A stretch of DNA of 13,414 bases from DATCDR01 sp036510575 (GTDB lineage: Bacteria > Actinomycetota > Acidimicrobiia > Acidimicrobiales > Bog-793): contig DATCDR010000249.1 in assembly GCA_036510575.1 (NCBI GenBank), forward strand, positions 1 to 13,414, written 5' to 3'. Shown here piece after piece: positions 6,855 through 13,414 of the stretch (positions within the stretch are counted from its first letter, which is position 1; the number at the start of each line of letters is the position of its first letter). Both the position numbers and the translations under genes were made by a program. Below the pieces are notes generated by a model, which had not been told where the DNA came from, did no database searches, and was given only the letters and a program-made list of their open reading frames with translations.

Positions 6855-7888
6855 CGCGCCACAGCCGAGCCGTACACCTCGTCTCCGAGGTACCACGCGA
6901 CGAGCTGGCCCGGAGCGACGCGCCGTTCCGGCTCGTCGTAGGCGACGTGGCGTCCAAGCAGCGTCCCAGCTCGTCCCCGACCATGGGCAGAGACCTGGAC
7001 CGTGACGCGGGCGCCTTCGGGAAGGGGTGTCGCGATGACCATCGGATCACCGAGGTCGACGCCGTCGATGAGCAGGTCTCGCTCCTCGCCAATCCGCACG
7101 GTACGTGCCGCGACGTCCACTGAAATCGCGTAGCGACGCTCGCCGTCGGCGACGCCGAGCCCACGACGCTGCCCAACGGTGACGAGCTCGACGGCGTCGG
7201 TCATGCCGAGGTGTTCGCCACTGCGGTAGTCGAGCAACGCCCCTTCGTGGAGTTCGATGCGCTCGCTAAGAAAGTCGTGCCTGGCGCTGCCCGTAGTGCG
7301 CGAGGCGATGAAGCAGACGTCCTGGCTGTCGGGCTTTGCCCAGGTCCGAAGCCCAAGATCTGAGGCGTGCTCGCGCACCTGTGCCTTTGTCATCTCGCCG
7401 ATCGGAAGATGCAACGCGGCACGAGCGCGCTCGTCCAAGACGGCGAGAACATACGACTGGTCCTTCGCGTCGTCTCGGCCCCTGCCAATACGCACCTCCG
7501 AGCCCGTCCGCACGACGCGGGCGTGGTGCCCCGTCGCGATGGCGTCAAAGCCCAATCGAGCGGCTCGCGACAAGAAGGCGTCGAATTTGAGGTGACGGTT
7601 GCACTCCACGCACGGGTTCGGCGTTTTGCCGGTCGCGTGCTCGTTGGCGTAGGCATCGACCACGTGATGGTCGAACTCGGCCGTGAAGTTGAAGACGTGG
7701 TGCTCGATGCCGAGGTGATCACAGACGCGCCTGGCGTCGGTAACGTCAGCGATCGAACAGCAGCCCGAGTCGCTCGTTCCGCCCCAGAGCTTCATCGTCG
7801 CACCGACGACCTCGTGGCCGGCCTCTTTCTCGAGCGCGGCCGCGACCGATGAATCCACGCCTCCCGACATCGCGACGAGTACCCGCAT
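6851..7888 (-). CDS. mnmA: tRNA-specific 2-thiouridylase
   Basis: MnmA adenylates and then thiolates U34 in the wobble position of tRNA(Lys), tRNA(Glu) and tRNA(Gln), using sulfur from a cysteine desulfurase. The 345-residue product begins MRVLVAMSGGVDSS, with the PP-loop at 8-14. The two catalytic cysteines are C96 (in NPCVECN) and C192 (in DSQDVCFIAS). The central domain carries ATGHHARV and GEMTKAQVREHA, and the C-terminal beta-barrel domain follows GQRRGLG. The frame is open for 205 codons further upstream, but that part is shadow sequence opposite no domain and inside the cysteine desulfurase gene. The ATG lies two bases after that gene's stop, so the sulfur donor and acceptor genes are adjacent. 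The 3' end overlaps ligA by four bases. Confidence 0.96.
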   Translation of the reverse strand: MRVLVAMSGGVDSSVAAALEKEAGHEVVGATMKLWGGTSDSGCCSIADVTDARRVCDHLGIEHHVFNFTAEFDHHVVDAYANEHATGKTPNPCVECNRHLKFDAFLSRAARLGFDAIATGHHARVVRTGSEVRIGRGRDDAKDQSYVLAVLDERARAALHLPIGEMTKAQVREHASDLGLRTWAKPDSQDVCFIASRTTGSARHDFLSERIELHEGALLDYRSGEHLGMTDAVELVTVGQRRGLGVADGERRYAISVDVAARTVRIGEERDLLIDGVDLGDPMVIATPLPEGARVTVQVSAHGRGRAGTLLGRHVAYDEPERRVAPGQLVAWYLGDEVYGSAVAR

Positions 7889-7890
7889 CT

Positions 7891-9102
7891 CTAGATTCTC
7901 GCCGACTCCGAAGCGGCGAGCGACAACACCGTCGCTCGGATCAACGAGATGGCTTCGTCGATCTCCTGCGATGTCGTCGACCAGCCGAGCGAGAATCGAA
8001 CTGAGCCCTCGATCTCGGCTTCGGCGAGCCCCATGGCGAGGAGGACGTGACTTGGCAAGAGCGCCCCGGACGCGCACGCCGCCCCTGCTGATGCCTCGAC
8101 CCCTGCCTTGTCGAGCATCATCAACAGCTCCTCGGTGGCCACCCCGCTGAAGTTCATGGGCAGGATCGAAGAAACTCGAGCCGAGCGGTCCACGTTGACC
8201 GTCGCCAAAGAGCCCGCGAGCGCATCCTCGAGGCGATCGCGAAGCTCGCGAACGCGTTCGACAATCGAGGCCCGCCTTCGTCCCCACTCCGACGCAGCGG
8301 CTCCGGCCGCGACGATTCCTGCGAGATTCTCGGTCCCTGCTCGAAGCTCGGCCTCCTGGGCGCCGCCGAGTTGCAGCGGCGAAAGCCTCGCCCGGGCCCG
8401 GTCGCGGACCGCCAATGCGCCGACTCCAGTTGGGCCGCCGAATTTGTGTGCAGAGATCGAGACCATGTCGAACCCGGCAGTCGCTGCCGCGACGTCGATC
8501 CACGGCGCCGCCTGCACCGCATCGCAGTGCAAGAGCGCACGCGGTGCAAGCTCGCGGGCGAGCGCGACAACCGCGTCGAGCGGTTCGATCGTTCCTACCT
8601 CGTTGTTCACCGCCATCACCGAGATCAGGCTCACCTCGTCGTCGAGGAGCTCCGCGAGGTGGGCGAGATCGACGAGGGCGTTGGCGTCCACCGAACAGAG
8701 CCGTGCGTGTCGCCGCTCTGCTGGGAGCAGTACCGCGTGGTGCTCGACGGCCGACACCACGACAGCACCGTCGTCGGAGGTTCCGGTGATGGCCAAGTTG
8801 TCTGACTCTGTGCCTCCGGAGGTGAAGATGAGCTCACCTGGGGCACAGCCGAGAAACTCCGCAACCGTGTCCCTGGCGTCGTCGATCGCCCGGCGCGCGG
8901 CACGCCCCTTCGCGTGCGGCGATGAGGGATTCGCGTGCGATCCGCCGAGGAACGGCAGCATCGCTTCGATCGAGCCAGGCAGCATCGGAGTGGTCGCGGC
9001 GTGATCGAGATAGATACCTGCCCCGGCGCGACGTCGGGTCTCAAGATAGGTAGCAGGCAGCTTCATCTCCGATGAGCGAGGCAAGGTCGGGCGCAGGTCC
9101 AC
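7891..9102 (-). CDS. Cysteine desulfurase (NifS/IscS family)
   Basis: This PLP-dependent enzyme removes sulfur from cysteine as an enzyme persulfide. Its likely role is to supply MnmA and possibly Fe-S assembly. From the GTG at 9102 it has 403 residues. The class V aminotransferase core opens with IYLDHAATTP (30-39). The PLP Lys is K220 in SISAHKFGGPTGVG. The persulfide Cys is C343 in ASAGAACASGALLPSHVL, in a long flexible loop typical of the IscS-like group. GGAG lies nine bases before the GTG. The alternative ATG at 9066 (391 residues) has GGAG directly abutting it, which is too close to work. The start is therefore probable, not certain. Either choice overlaps the end of the upstream hydrolase gene (62 or 26 bp). 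IscS, NifS and SufS cannot be told apart from sequence alone. Confidence 0.93.
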   Translation of the reverse strand: MDLRPTLPRSSEMKLPATYLETRRRAGAGIYLDHAATTPMLPGSIEAMLPFLGGSHANPSSPHAKGRAARRAIDDARDTVAEFLGCAPGELIFTSGGTESDNLAITGTSDDGAVVVSAVEHHAVLLPAERRHARLCSVDANALVDLAHLAELLDDEVSLISVMAVNNEVGTIEPLDAVVALARELAPRALLHCDAVQAAPWIDVAAATAGFDMVSISAHKFGGPTGVGALAVRDRARARLSPLQLGGAQEAELRAGTENLAGIVAAGAAASEWGRRRASIVERVRELRDRLEDALAGSLATVNVDRSARVSSILPMNFSGVATEELLMMLDKAGVEASAGAACASGALLPSHVLLAMGLAEAEIEGSVRFSLGWSTTSQEIDEAISLIRATVLSLAASESARI

Positions 9103-10222
9103 TACTTAGCACTCCAACCCCCGCCGAGGCCTTGGCAAGCGCCGCCATCGCGGCGAGGGGGCGATGGTGCGCGAACTCCGCTGAAAAAAAGGCCGTCGTC
9201 AACGCCGAGACGAGATCGAAGTCGGCCAGATCCGCCGTGCCAGTGTAGGGCGGCAAATGATCCCCGCTTTCCAGCGTCAGGAACCACTTGTCGCTCTCGG
9301 GGATCGCTCGGTAGAGCTCGGTCGACTCCTCAGGAGGATTACAGCGATCCGTCGCCGACTGGGCCACGAGCAACGCTGCGCCGGCGAGCTCGCGATTGCT
9401 CGACGTGGAAGCGACCGGCGCGAGCAGCGATCCAGAGAGCGCCGCCACAGCGACGTAGTGCAACCCGGCGTAGGCGTACCGACTCTCATAGCCGAGTGCG
9501 GTCACGGAGGCGGCGCCATCGGACTGGCCAGCGAGTGCCACGTCACCTTTCTCGATGAGGCCTTTCACGAGCTCACAACCCACACCACTCGATGAAGCGA
9601 GCAGCAAGTGCTGGGTAGTGAAGCCGACGTCGGCTGGCTGATTGATGATGTCGGCTTCGGTGTCGAGGTTGCCCTGGCGCTTGATCGCAAGGGAGTTCGT
9701 GTCCGGGAACCAGATCGCCGCCACGACCATCCCCGCTCGCACCCACGCGTCGAGCAGCTTGGAGTACTCATCTGGCGTCGTTTCGTATCCGGGTGCGAAC
9801 ACCACGAGCGGGAAGGGACCGTACCGGCGAGCCGGATTGGCGGCCTGGGTCTCAATGCGGCCTGCGACAGGCGATGTCGTCGGATAGCGAATCTCTGTTA
9901 CGAGCGTCCTGCCTGCGGTATCGGCTCGCGTCGCGAAGTCCTCGGTCGCCCGAGATGCATCGAAAAACGTGCAGCTCTCAATTCCAACGGAGTAGTGGAC
10001 CGTCTTCTGTTTGGTCTCCACGCCGGCCGCATGACCGGGCTTGGTAGCTCGGATAGCCACCGTAGTCAGCACCACTGCGCCAAGGACGACGAGCAGCGTC
10101 ACGATCCTCCGGCCCGCTCGCGCCCGATGAGGCGCTAACGCCAGCGTCGCAGGCCCGGCGTCACTACGGCTGGCTCTTTTGCGCCCCGCCGAAGCGTTCG
10201 TCGGCGCGGCGTCGTCCGTCAC
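9041..10222 (-). CDS. Membrane-anchored alpha/beta hydrolase
   Basis: This 393-residue protein begins with an Arg/Ala-rich cytoplasmic tail of about 38 residues, followed by one hydrophobic segment (VTLLVVLGAVVLTTVAI, about 41-57). The catalytic domain should thus lie outside the membrane. The core resembles the PAF-acetylhydrolase/chlorophyllase/dienelactone-hydrolase type. RYPTTSP and PLVVFAPGYETTPDEYSKLL form the first strands and oxyanion region. GQSDGA gives nucleophile S234, with probable acid D292 (SATDRCNPPEES) and base H322 (LESGDHLPPY). C84 and other cysteines could form disulfides outside the cell. It starts at GTG with a poor Shine-Dalgarno, 63 bp after the upstream membrane protein gene. 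The substrate is unknown. Its last codons use more A/T at the third position, where they overlap the cysteine desulfurase gene. Confidence 0.8.
   Translation of the reverse strand: MTDDAAPTNASAGRKRASRSDAGPATLALAPHRARAGRRIVTLLVVLGAVVLTTVAIRATKPGHAAGVETKQKTVHYSVGIESCTFFDASRATEDFATRADTAGRTLVTEIRYPTTSPVAGRIETQAANPARRYGPFPLVVFAPGYETTPDEYSKLLDAWVRAGMVVAAIWFPDTNSLAIKRQGNLDTEADIINQPADVGFTTQHLLLASSSGVGCELVKGLIEKGDVALAGQSDGAASVTALGYESRYAYAGLHYVAVAALSGSLLAPVASTSSNRELAGAALLVAQSATDRCNPPEESTELYRAIPESDKWFLTLESGDHLPPYTGTADLADFDLVSALTTAFFSAEFAHHRPLAAMAALAKASAGVGVLSSGPAPDLASLIGDEAACYLS
9112..9115 (-). promoter_or_regulatory. Probable ribosome binding site for cysteine desulfurase
   Basis: GGAG on the minus strand lies nine bases before the GTG at 9102. 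It favours that start over the ATG at 9066. It is located inside the 3' end of the upstream hydrolase gene. Confidence 0.5.
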
Positions 10223-10285
10223 GTACTCGACGGTAGACGACTGATGCTGCGAGGTGGCGGCGAAGAGGCACCGAAAAGGAGCCGA

Positions 10286-10771
10286 TCAGGGCTGGGCGAG
10301 CATCACCACGACCGCGACGGCGAAGCAGACCGTCGTCACCGACGCGCCTGTAAAACAGCGGGTCGCCACCGAGTCGAGCTCTACTCGGCTCTGGTCCGCG
10401 CCGAGGTGATCGGGCTCGTCCTGGCTCAGCGCCAGCATTCCCTGGAGTTTGTGCTCAGCTGGCCAGACCACAGTCGCCGCGACGATCGCGGCGACTGCCC
10501 AACAGCCAAGACCGATCCAGGGATAGGCGAGATGAGCGTCTTGCCCGTGCTGCGCAACGAGTAGGCAGCCGCCTAGAATTGGAACCGCAACGATGGTCGC
10601 AGAGGCCAAGTTGTGCCCGGGTCGGAAGAATCGTCGGAGCGTCTCACTCGAGAACGGATCCCTCGAGCTTCGTACCGCCTGGGCGTAAGCACCCGTCGCC
10701 GCAAGTGCACCGAAGCCGATAAGTGCGCAGAGGGCATGGGCGAGAATAAGGCAAACGTAGCCAGCGCTCAT
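10286..10771 (-). CDS. Four-helix integral membrane protein (DUF2269-like)
   Basis: This is a 161-residue protein with four hydrophobic segments at about 4-28, 56-74, 83-104 and 140-158. An Arg-rich cytoplasmic stretch (SSETLRRFFRPGH) follows the first helix, and a charged loop (about 105-135) precedes the last. The first helix carries LAHALCALIGFGALAATG, reminiscent of the His-containing first helix of DUF2269 and related small predicted membrane proteins, but that assignment is tentative and no function is known. The ATG at 10771 has GGGATGAG just upstream. A GTG five codons earlier is an alternative. It is the first gene of the minus-strand cluster leading to ligA and is divergent from galT. 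The much longer open frame upstream overlaps galT on the other strand and lacks helix or domain signals. Confidence 0.75.
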   Translation of the reverse strand: MSAGYVCLILAHALCALIGFGALAATGAYAQAVRSSRDPFSSETLRRFFRPGHNLASATIVAVPILGGCLLVAQHGQDAHLAYPWIGLGCWAVAAIVAATVVWPAEHKLQGMLALSQDEPDHLGADQSRVELDSVATRCFTGASVTTVCFAVAVVVMLAQP

Positions 10772-10845
10772 ATTCTCATCCCACACTAGTTCCCTGGTCG
10801 GTGAGTAGCCTGAGCAGCGGTGGAGCACAATAACTTGGAGATTTC
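10772..10845. promoter_or_regulatory. Short divergent intergenic region
   Basis: Only 74 bp separate the start of the membrane protein gene (minus) from the start of galT (plus), so both promoters, or parts of them, must lie here or reach into the flanking genes. It is somewhat richer in A+T than its surroundings toward the galT side (CACAATAACTT). I could not identify paired -35/-10 hexamers with confidence and saw no operator-like dyad. Confidence 0.35.
10837..10840 (+). promoter_or_regulatory. Ribosome binding site supporting the TTG start of galT
   Basis: GGAG is followed by five bases and the TTG at 10846. No ATG or GTG start with the complete N-terminus exists in this frame, and the sequence right after the TTG (NQLRLDPLSGRWIAV) is the conserved GalT beginning, so TTG is the likely start. 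Confidence 0.65.
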
Positions 10846-11835
10846 TTGAATCAGCTGCGACTGGATCCGCTCTCAGGCCGGTGGATCGCTGTAACCAACG
10901 AACGACGCGACCCGGATGCGATATTTGCCCCCCGAGCGCTCTACGACGAGGACCAACGCGACGACTGTCCGTTCTGTCCCGGCAACGAGGGCCTGACACC
11001 TCCTGCACTCGAGACCTACGGCAGCGACGGCAAGTGGGTCGCACGAGTCGTGCCCAATCTCCACCCGGCGTTTGAGGGCTCGCGACCCTTCGTCGTCGAC
11101 CACAAGGGGCCGGTGTTCTCCGAAGCACCGGCGAGCGGTATCCACGAGGTCGTCGTCTTCTCCCCAGAGCACAACCTGTCGTGGTCGAGCTTCTCCGACG
11201 AACAGTGCGCGATCGTCATGACCACGCTTCGGGATCGGATCCGGGTGCACCAAGACACGCCGGGGCTTCGCTACTCACAAGCGATCGTGAACTCCGGCAC
11301 CGATGCCGGATCCTCCATCGAGCACCCGCATGGCCAGCTTCTCGGCATCCCGTTCGTGCCGCGTGAGCTCGTCGACGAGCAGGGCAGCTTTACCCGATTC
11401 GCCGGGGGCTGCCTCCTCTGCACGGCAAGCGCCTACGAGGAGCGCTCCGGCTATCGCATCGTCGACGCCGCCGACCACGCAGTCGTCTACTCGCCCTTTT
11501 GGGCAGGCTCCCCCTACGAGATGCTCGTCGTGCCGCGCACGCACGACACGCACCTGCACACAGCGAGCGCTGAGGCACTCGCTGGCGTCGGGGAGGCGAT
11601 CAGAGACGGGCTTGCGGCGCTTCGCCATGAACGCGGTGAGGTCGCCTACAACGTCGTCTTCCACGCCGCGCCATACCGAGCGACCGCGCCGTTCCACTGG
11701 CACGCGCACATTCTTCCGAAGATGACCACCAGGGCAGGATTCGAGCTCGGCACCGGCGTCTACATCAACGTGATCGGCCCCGAGCAGGCAGCCGACGAGC
11801 TTCGCGCCGGCCTCGCCAAGGTTCGTAGCAGCTAG
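10846..11835 (+). CDS. galT: Galactose-1-phosphate uridylyltransferase family protein (GalT/HIT superfamily)
   Basis: GalT exchanges UMP between UDP-glucose and galactose-1-phosphate through a uridylyl-histidine intermediate. The 329-residue protein starts LDPLSGRWIAVTNERRDPD. It has the first zinc set C41, C44 (CPFC), H109 (SPEHN) and H160, with nucleophile H162 in EHPHGQ. A second Cys pair, C189 and C192 (GCLLC), together with H233 and H288 (FHWHAHILP), has the spacing of the second zinc site of plant ADP-glucose phosphorylase and many non-enteric GalT proteins; the E. coli enzyme lacks that Cys pair. True GalT activity is the first choice. A UDP- or ADP-glucose phosphorylase role is possible given the neighbouring trehalose/alpha-glucan genes. 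The start is TTG. The gene is convergent with the maltokinase-family gene, and their stop codons interlock. Confidence 0.87.
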   Translation: MNQLRLDPLSGRWIAVTNERRDPDAIFAPRALYDEDQRDDCPFCPGNEGLTPPALETYGSDGKWVARVVPNLHPAFEGSRPFVVDHKGPVFSEAPASGIHEVVVFSPEHNLSWSSFSDEQCAIVMTTLRDRIRVHQDTPGLRYSQAIVNSGTDAGSSIEHPHGQLLGIPFVPRELVDEQGSFTRFAGGCLLCTASAYEERSGYRIVDAADHAVVYSPFWAGSPYEMLVVPRTHDTHLHTASAEALAGVGEAIRDGLAALRHERGEVAYNVVFHAAPYRATAPFHWHAHILPKMTTRAGFELGTGVYINVIGPEQAADELRAGLAKVRSS

Positions 11836-13103
11836 GCGAGCTCGTAGCGCTCGGCTCGGAGCACGACGAAGTGCGTGAGCAGCTGGTCGCGGATCGCGCC
11901 CGTCGTCGGCAATAACCGACCGATCGGGTCAACTTCGAGGTAGCCGCGAAGAAACGATCCCTGGTTCCGTCGCGTCCAGGCATGGGCTAGCGGCTGTGCA
12001 TAGGGTCGCTCCGCCGAGGGCCGGAGCCGGAGCGCCTCGTTCGCGACCTCCCGGAGGGCGAAGAACATGTCGGCGACGTCCTCGAGCGGTGAGCCGATCT
12101 GCTCGATCACCGATCCAGTCGCCCCCGTCATCGCAAACATCGGGTCGTCACCGAAGCCGGAGATAATCCACCCACCGTCGGTGCGCATCACCCGACGGAG
12201 ATGGAAGTCACCATGCAGGCGGATCGCTCGACCCCAGACCTCATCGGACCACAGCGCCGAAGCAGCGGCGAGCGGTTCGAGCGCCGATCGGGGCGGGAGC
12301 GCGACGTCGCCGAAGGCGTCGGCGAGGGCGAGGTGGAGCCGGGCCGCTGTCTGACCGAGCCGCCGCATTTCGAAGGCGATATCACCGCCGGCGGCGGCTG
12401 CAACCTCGTCGGCCGAGCCCCCTGTTTCGACGGAGCGAAAGCCCGCTTCATCCTCGGTCTCGTTCACATAGGCGAGCAGGTCGCGAAGCGACGTCAGCGC
12501 GAGCAACCTGCCTTCGAGCGCGGAGGGGAGAAACTCCCTGATCAGCGCGAGGTCGACCCCGCCCTCGCTCCAAAGTGCGACCGGCGAGATGATCGCGTTG
12601 AATCCGACGGTGTCGAGCCCGAACAGGACCGTCGACTCGGCGCGCTCGCCCGGCTCGAGAACGCGGTAACACTTCATGAAGAGGCGCTCGTCGAAGACGA
12701 ACGAGGTATGACTAAGCAGCGAGGCGACCGGCCGAACCCTGCCGGCATTCTCGCGTCCGCTCGTTGCGATGCCAAGGATCCGCCTGCAGCACTCGTCGTC
12801 GGCGAGCGCGTCATAGGCGAGGTACGAGTCGCCGCCGACGTCGATCGGCCCGAACAGCGCCGCCTCCTCGTTTCGCAGCGCGCCGACGAGCGTGGTCGGC
12901 GCACGCACTCCCGCAAAGAGCTGCAACCGGTGCGCGCCCTTCGTGAACACGAGTCGAAAAAGCGCCGGGTCCTCCTCGGCGAGTATCTCGATCGACTCAC
13001 AGACCAACGGGCCCTTGTCCCCAGCGGTGGCCTGGAGGAACCAGCCCTGGCGCTCGAGGTATCTGGAGGCGAGTTCGACGAGCACGTCGCTGTCGAGGTT
13101 CAT
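11832..13103 (-). CDS. Maltokinase-family protein with altered metal-binding site
   Basis: Maltokinase (Mak/Pep2) phosphorylates maltose from TreS to maltose-1-phosphate for GlgE. This 423-residue protein fits the family in length and layout: an N-terminal cap domain, the N-lobe string FMKCYRVLEPGERAE (143-156, likely nucleotide-binding K144), a hinge (LIREFLPSALEGR), and the C-lobe LHGDFHL with catalytic D299. Where the family reads HGDxHLGQ, it has HLRR (R303, R304). Where the family reads IIDFEGEP, it has ISGFGDDP (G316, G318). Both expected Mg2+ ligands (Gln at D+5, Asp at D+17) are thus missing. The reading frame stays in register, since the downstream SPLEDVADM is conserved, so no frameshift explains it. 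D319 and D320 might act as shifted ligands. The ATG overlaps treS as ATGA (13100-13103). It may be a pseudokinase or a divergent enzyme. Confidence 0.85.
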   Translation of the reverse strand: MNLDSDVLVELASRYLERQGWFLQATAGDKGPLVCESIEILAEEDPALFRLVFTKGAHRLQLFAGVRAPTTLVGALRNEEAALFGPIDVGGDSYLAYDALADDECCRRILGIATSGRENAGRVRPVASLLSHTSFVFDERLFMKCYRVLEPGERAESTVLFGLDTVGFNAIISPVALWSEGGVDLALIREFLPSALEGRLLALTSLRDLLAYVNETEDEAGFRSVETGGSADEVAAAAGGDIAFEMRRLGQTAARLHLALADAFGDVALPPRSALEPLAAASALWSDEVWGRAIRLHGDFHLRRVMRTDGGWIISGFGDDPMFAMTGATGSVIEQIGSPLEDVADMFFALREVANEALRLRPSAERPYAQPLAHAWTRRNQGSFLRGYLEVDPIGRLLPTTGAIRDQLLTHFVVLRAERYELA

Positions 13104-13414
13104 CGCTCTGCTCGCAGCTCGAGCCAGTAGAACCCACGGGGACCGATCGTGATCGAATACCCGGCAGAGGAGATCATCGGGAACTCGACGCGTCCGAGCA
13201 TCTCAATCGGCCGAAGCCCCTCGAAGTGCCCGAGTGAGAGCTCGGTCGACTGCGCGAAGCGCGAGAGGTTCAAAACGCACAACACGATGCTTGGCTCGAT
13301 GTCGTCGGCAGCACGCGTGGTTCGCAGGTAGACGAGGATCGACGGGTTGTTGGCGGGCAGCACTTCGAGATCCCCTTGGGCGAAGACCGGATACTGGCGA
13401 CGGACACGAAGCAT
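13100..13414 (-). CDS. treS: Trehalose synthase/maltose alpha-D-glucosyltransferase, C-terminal part
   Basis: TreS (GH13 family) interconverts trehalose and maltose. Only the last 104 residues lie in the window; the rest, including the catalytic barrel, continues beyond the right edge. What is visible is the end of the barrel (MLRVRRQYPVFAQGDLEVL) and the C-terminal beta-sandwich, with VLCVLNLSRFAQSTELSL, PIEMLGRVEFPMI and the typical closing GPRGFYWLELRAE. The apparent first Met at the window edge is internal, because the family is over 550 residues long. The TGA overlaps the ATG of the maltokinase-family gene, the classic treS-mak arrangement of the GlgE pathway. Confidence 0.93.
   Translation of the reverse strand: MLRVRRQYPVFAQGDLEVLPANNPSILVYLRTTRAADDIEPSIVLCVLNLSRFAQSTELSLGHFEGLRPIEMLGRVEFPMISSAGYSITIGPRGFYWLELRAER

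Noticed and set aside
7889..8503. 205-codon upstream extension of the mnmA frame
   Set aside because: It overlaps the conserved C-terminal half of cysteine desulfurase in another frame and precedes the canonical MnmA start MRVLVAMSGGVDSS.
10772..11128. Upstream extension of the four-helix membrane protein frame
   Set aside because: It is antisense to the conserved N-terminal zinc region of galT, Arg-rich, and has no hydrophobic segments.
12141..12215. Sequencing error or frameshift as the cause of the altered maltokinase motifs
   Set aside because: The frame is continuous and conserved motifs flank the changes on both sides. Several separate codon changes would be required.
12201..13130. 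309-codon plus-strand open frame
   Set aside because: It is antisense to the maltokinase-family gene and treS end, Arg/Glu-rich and without domain features.

Overview
The window is G+C-rich DNA packed with genes, many joined by ATGA or GTGA stop/start overlaps. Cysteine desulfurase, mnmA, ligA and gatC-gatA-gatB lie close together on one strand, and a treS-maltokinase pair is also present. Both the gene order and the treS-maltokinase pair point to a high-G+C actinobacterium. Acidimicrobiia would fit, but that is inference from gene content and not from a marker phylogeny.

Layout, left to right. Bases 1-243 hold no gene. They contain a cluster of small hairpins that reads best as a structured RNA or mobile-element remnant on the minus strand, and a 19-bp tandem repeat. 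Bases 244-4212 are a minus-strand operon, read right to left: an Est30-like carboxylesterase, gatC, gatA and gatB, each overlapping the next by four bases. Bases 4213-4334 are a divergent promoter region with a perfect 8-bp dyad. Bases 4335-4745 carry a small plus-strand SCP2 (sterol-carrier) protein, convergent with ligA. Bases 4758-10771 are a second minus-strand cluster: a four-helix membrane protein, a membrane-anchored alpha/beta hydrolase, cysteine desulfurase, mnmA and ligA. Bases 10846-11835 are a plus-strand GalT-family nucleotidyltransferase starting at TTG. Bases 11832-13414 are minus-strand treS (only its 3' end is in the window) and a maltokinase-family gene, again with a four-base overlap.

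Three functional themes appear. The first is translation and tRNA: GatCAB makes Gln-tRNA(Gln) and/or Asn-tRNA(Asn) by transamidation, and cysteine desulfurase passes sulfur to MnmA for 2-thiouridine at tRNA position 34. The second is replication and repair, through the NAD-dependent ligase. The third is alpha-glucan and trehalose metabolism: TreS interconverts trehalose and maltose, and maltokinase normally makes maltose-1-phosphate for GlgE.

The most notable point is that the maltokinase-family protein lacks both residues expected to bind Mg2+, although its catalytic Asp and overall fold signature remain. Other points worth a second look are the hairpin/tandem-repeat region at the left edge, the dyad in the divergent promoter, the interlocked stop codons of galT and the maltokinase gene, and the predicted second zinc site in the GalT-family protein. 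I found no tRNA, rRNA, CRISPR array, complete insertion sequence or canonical rho-independent terminator.
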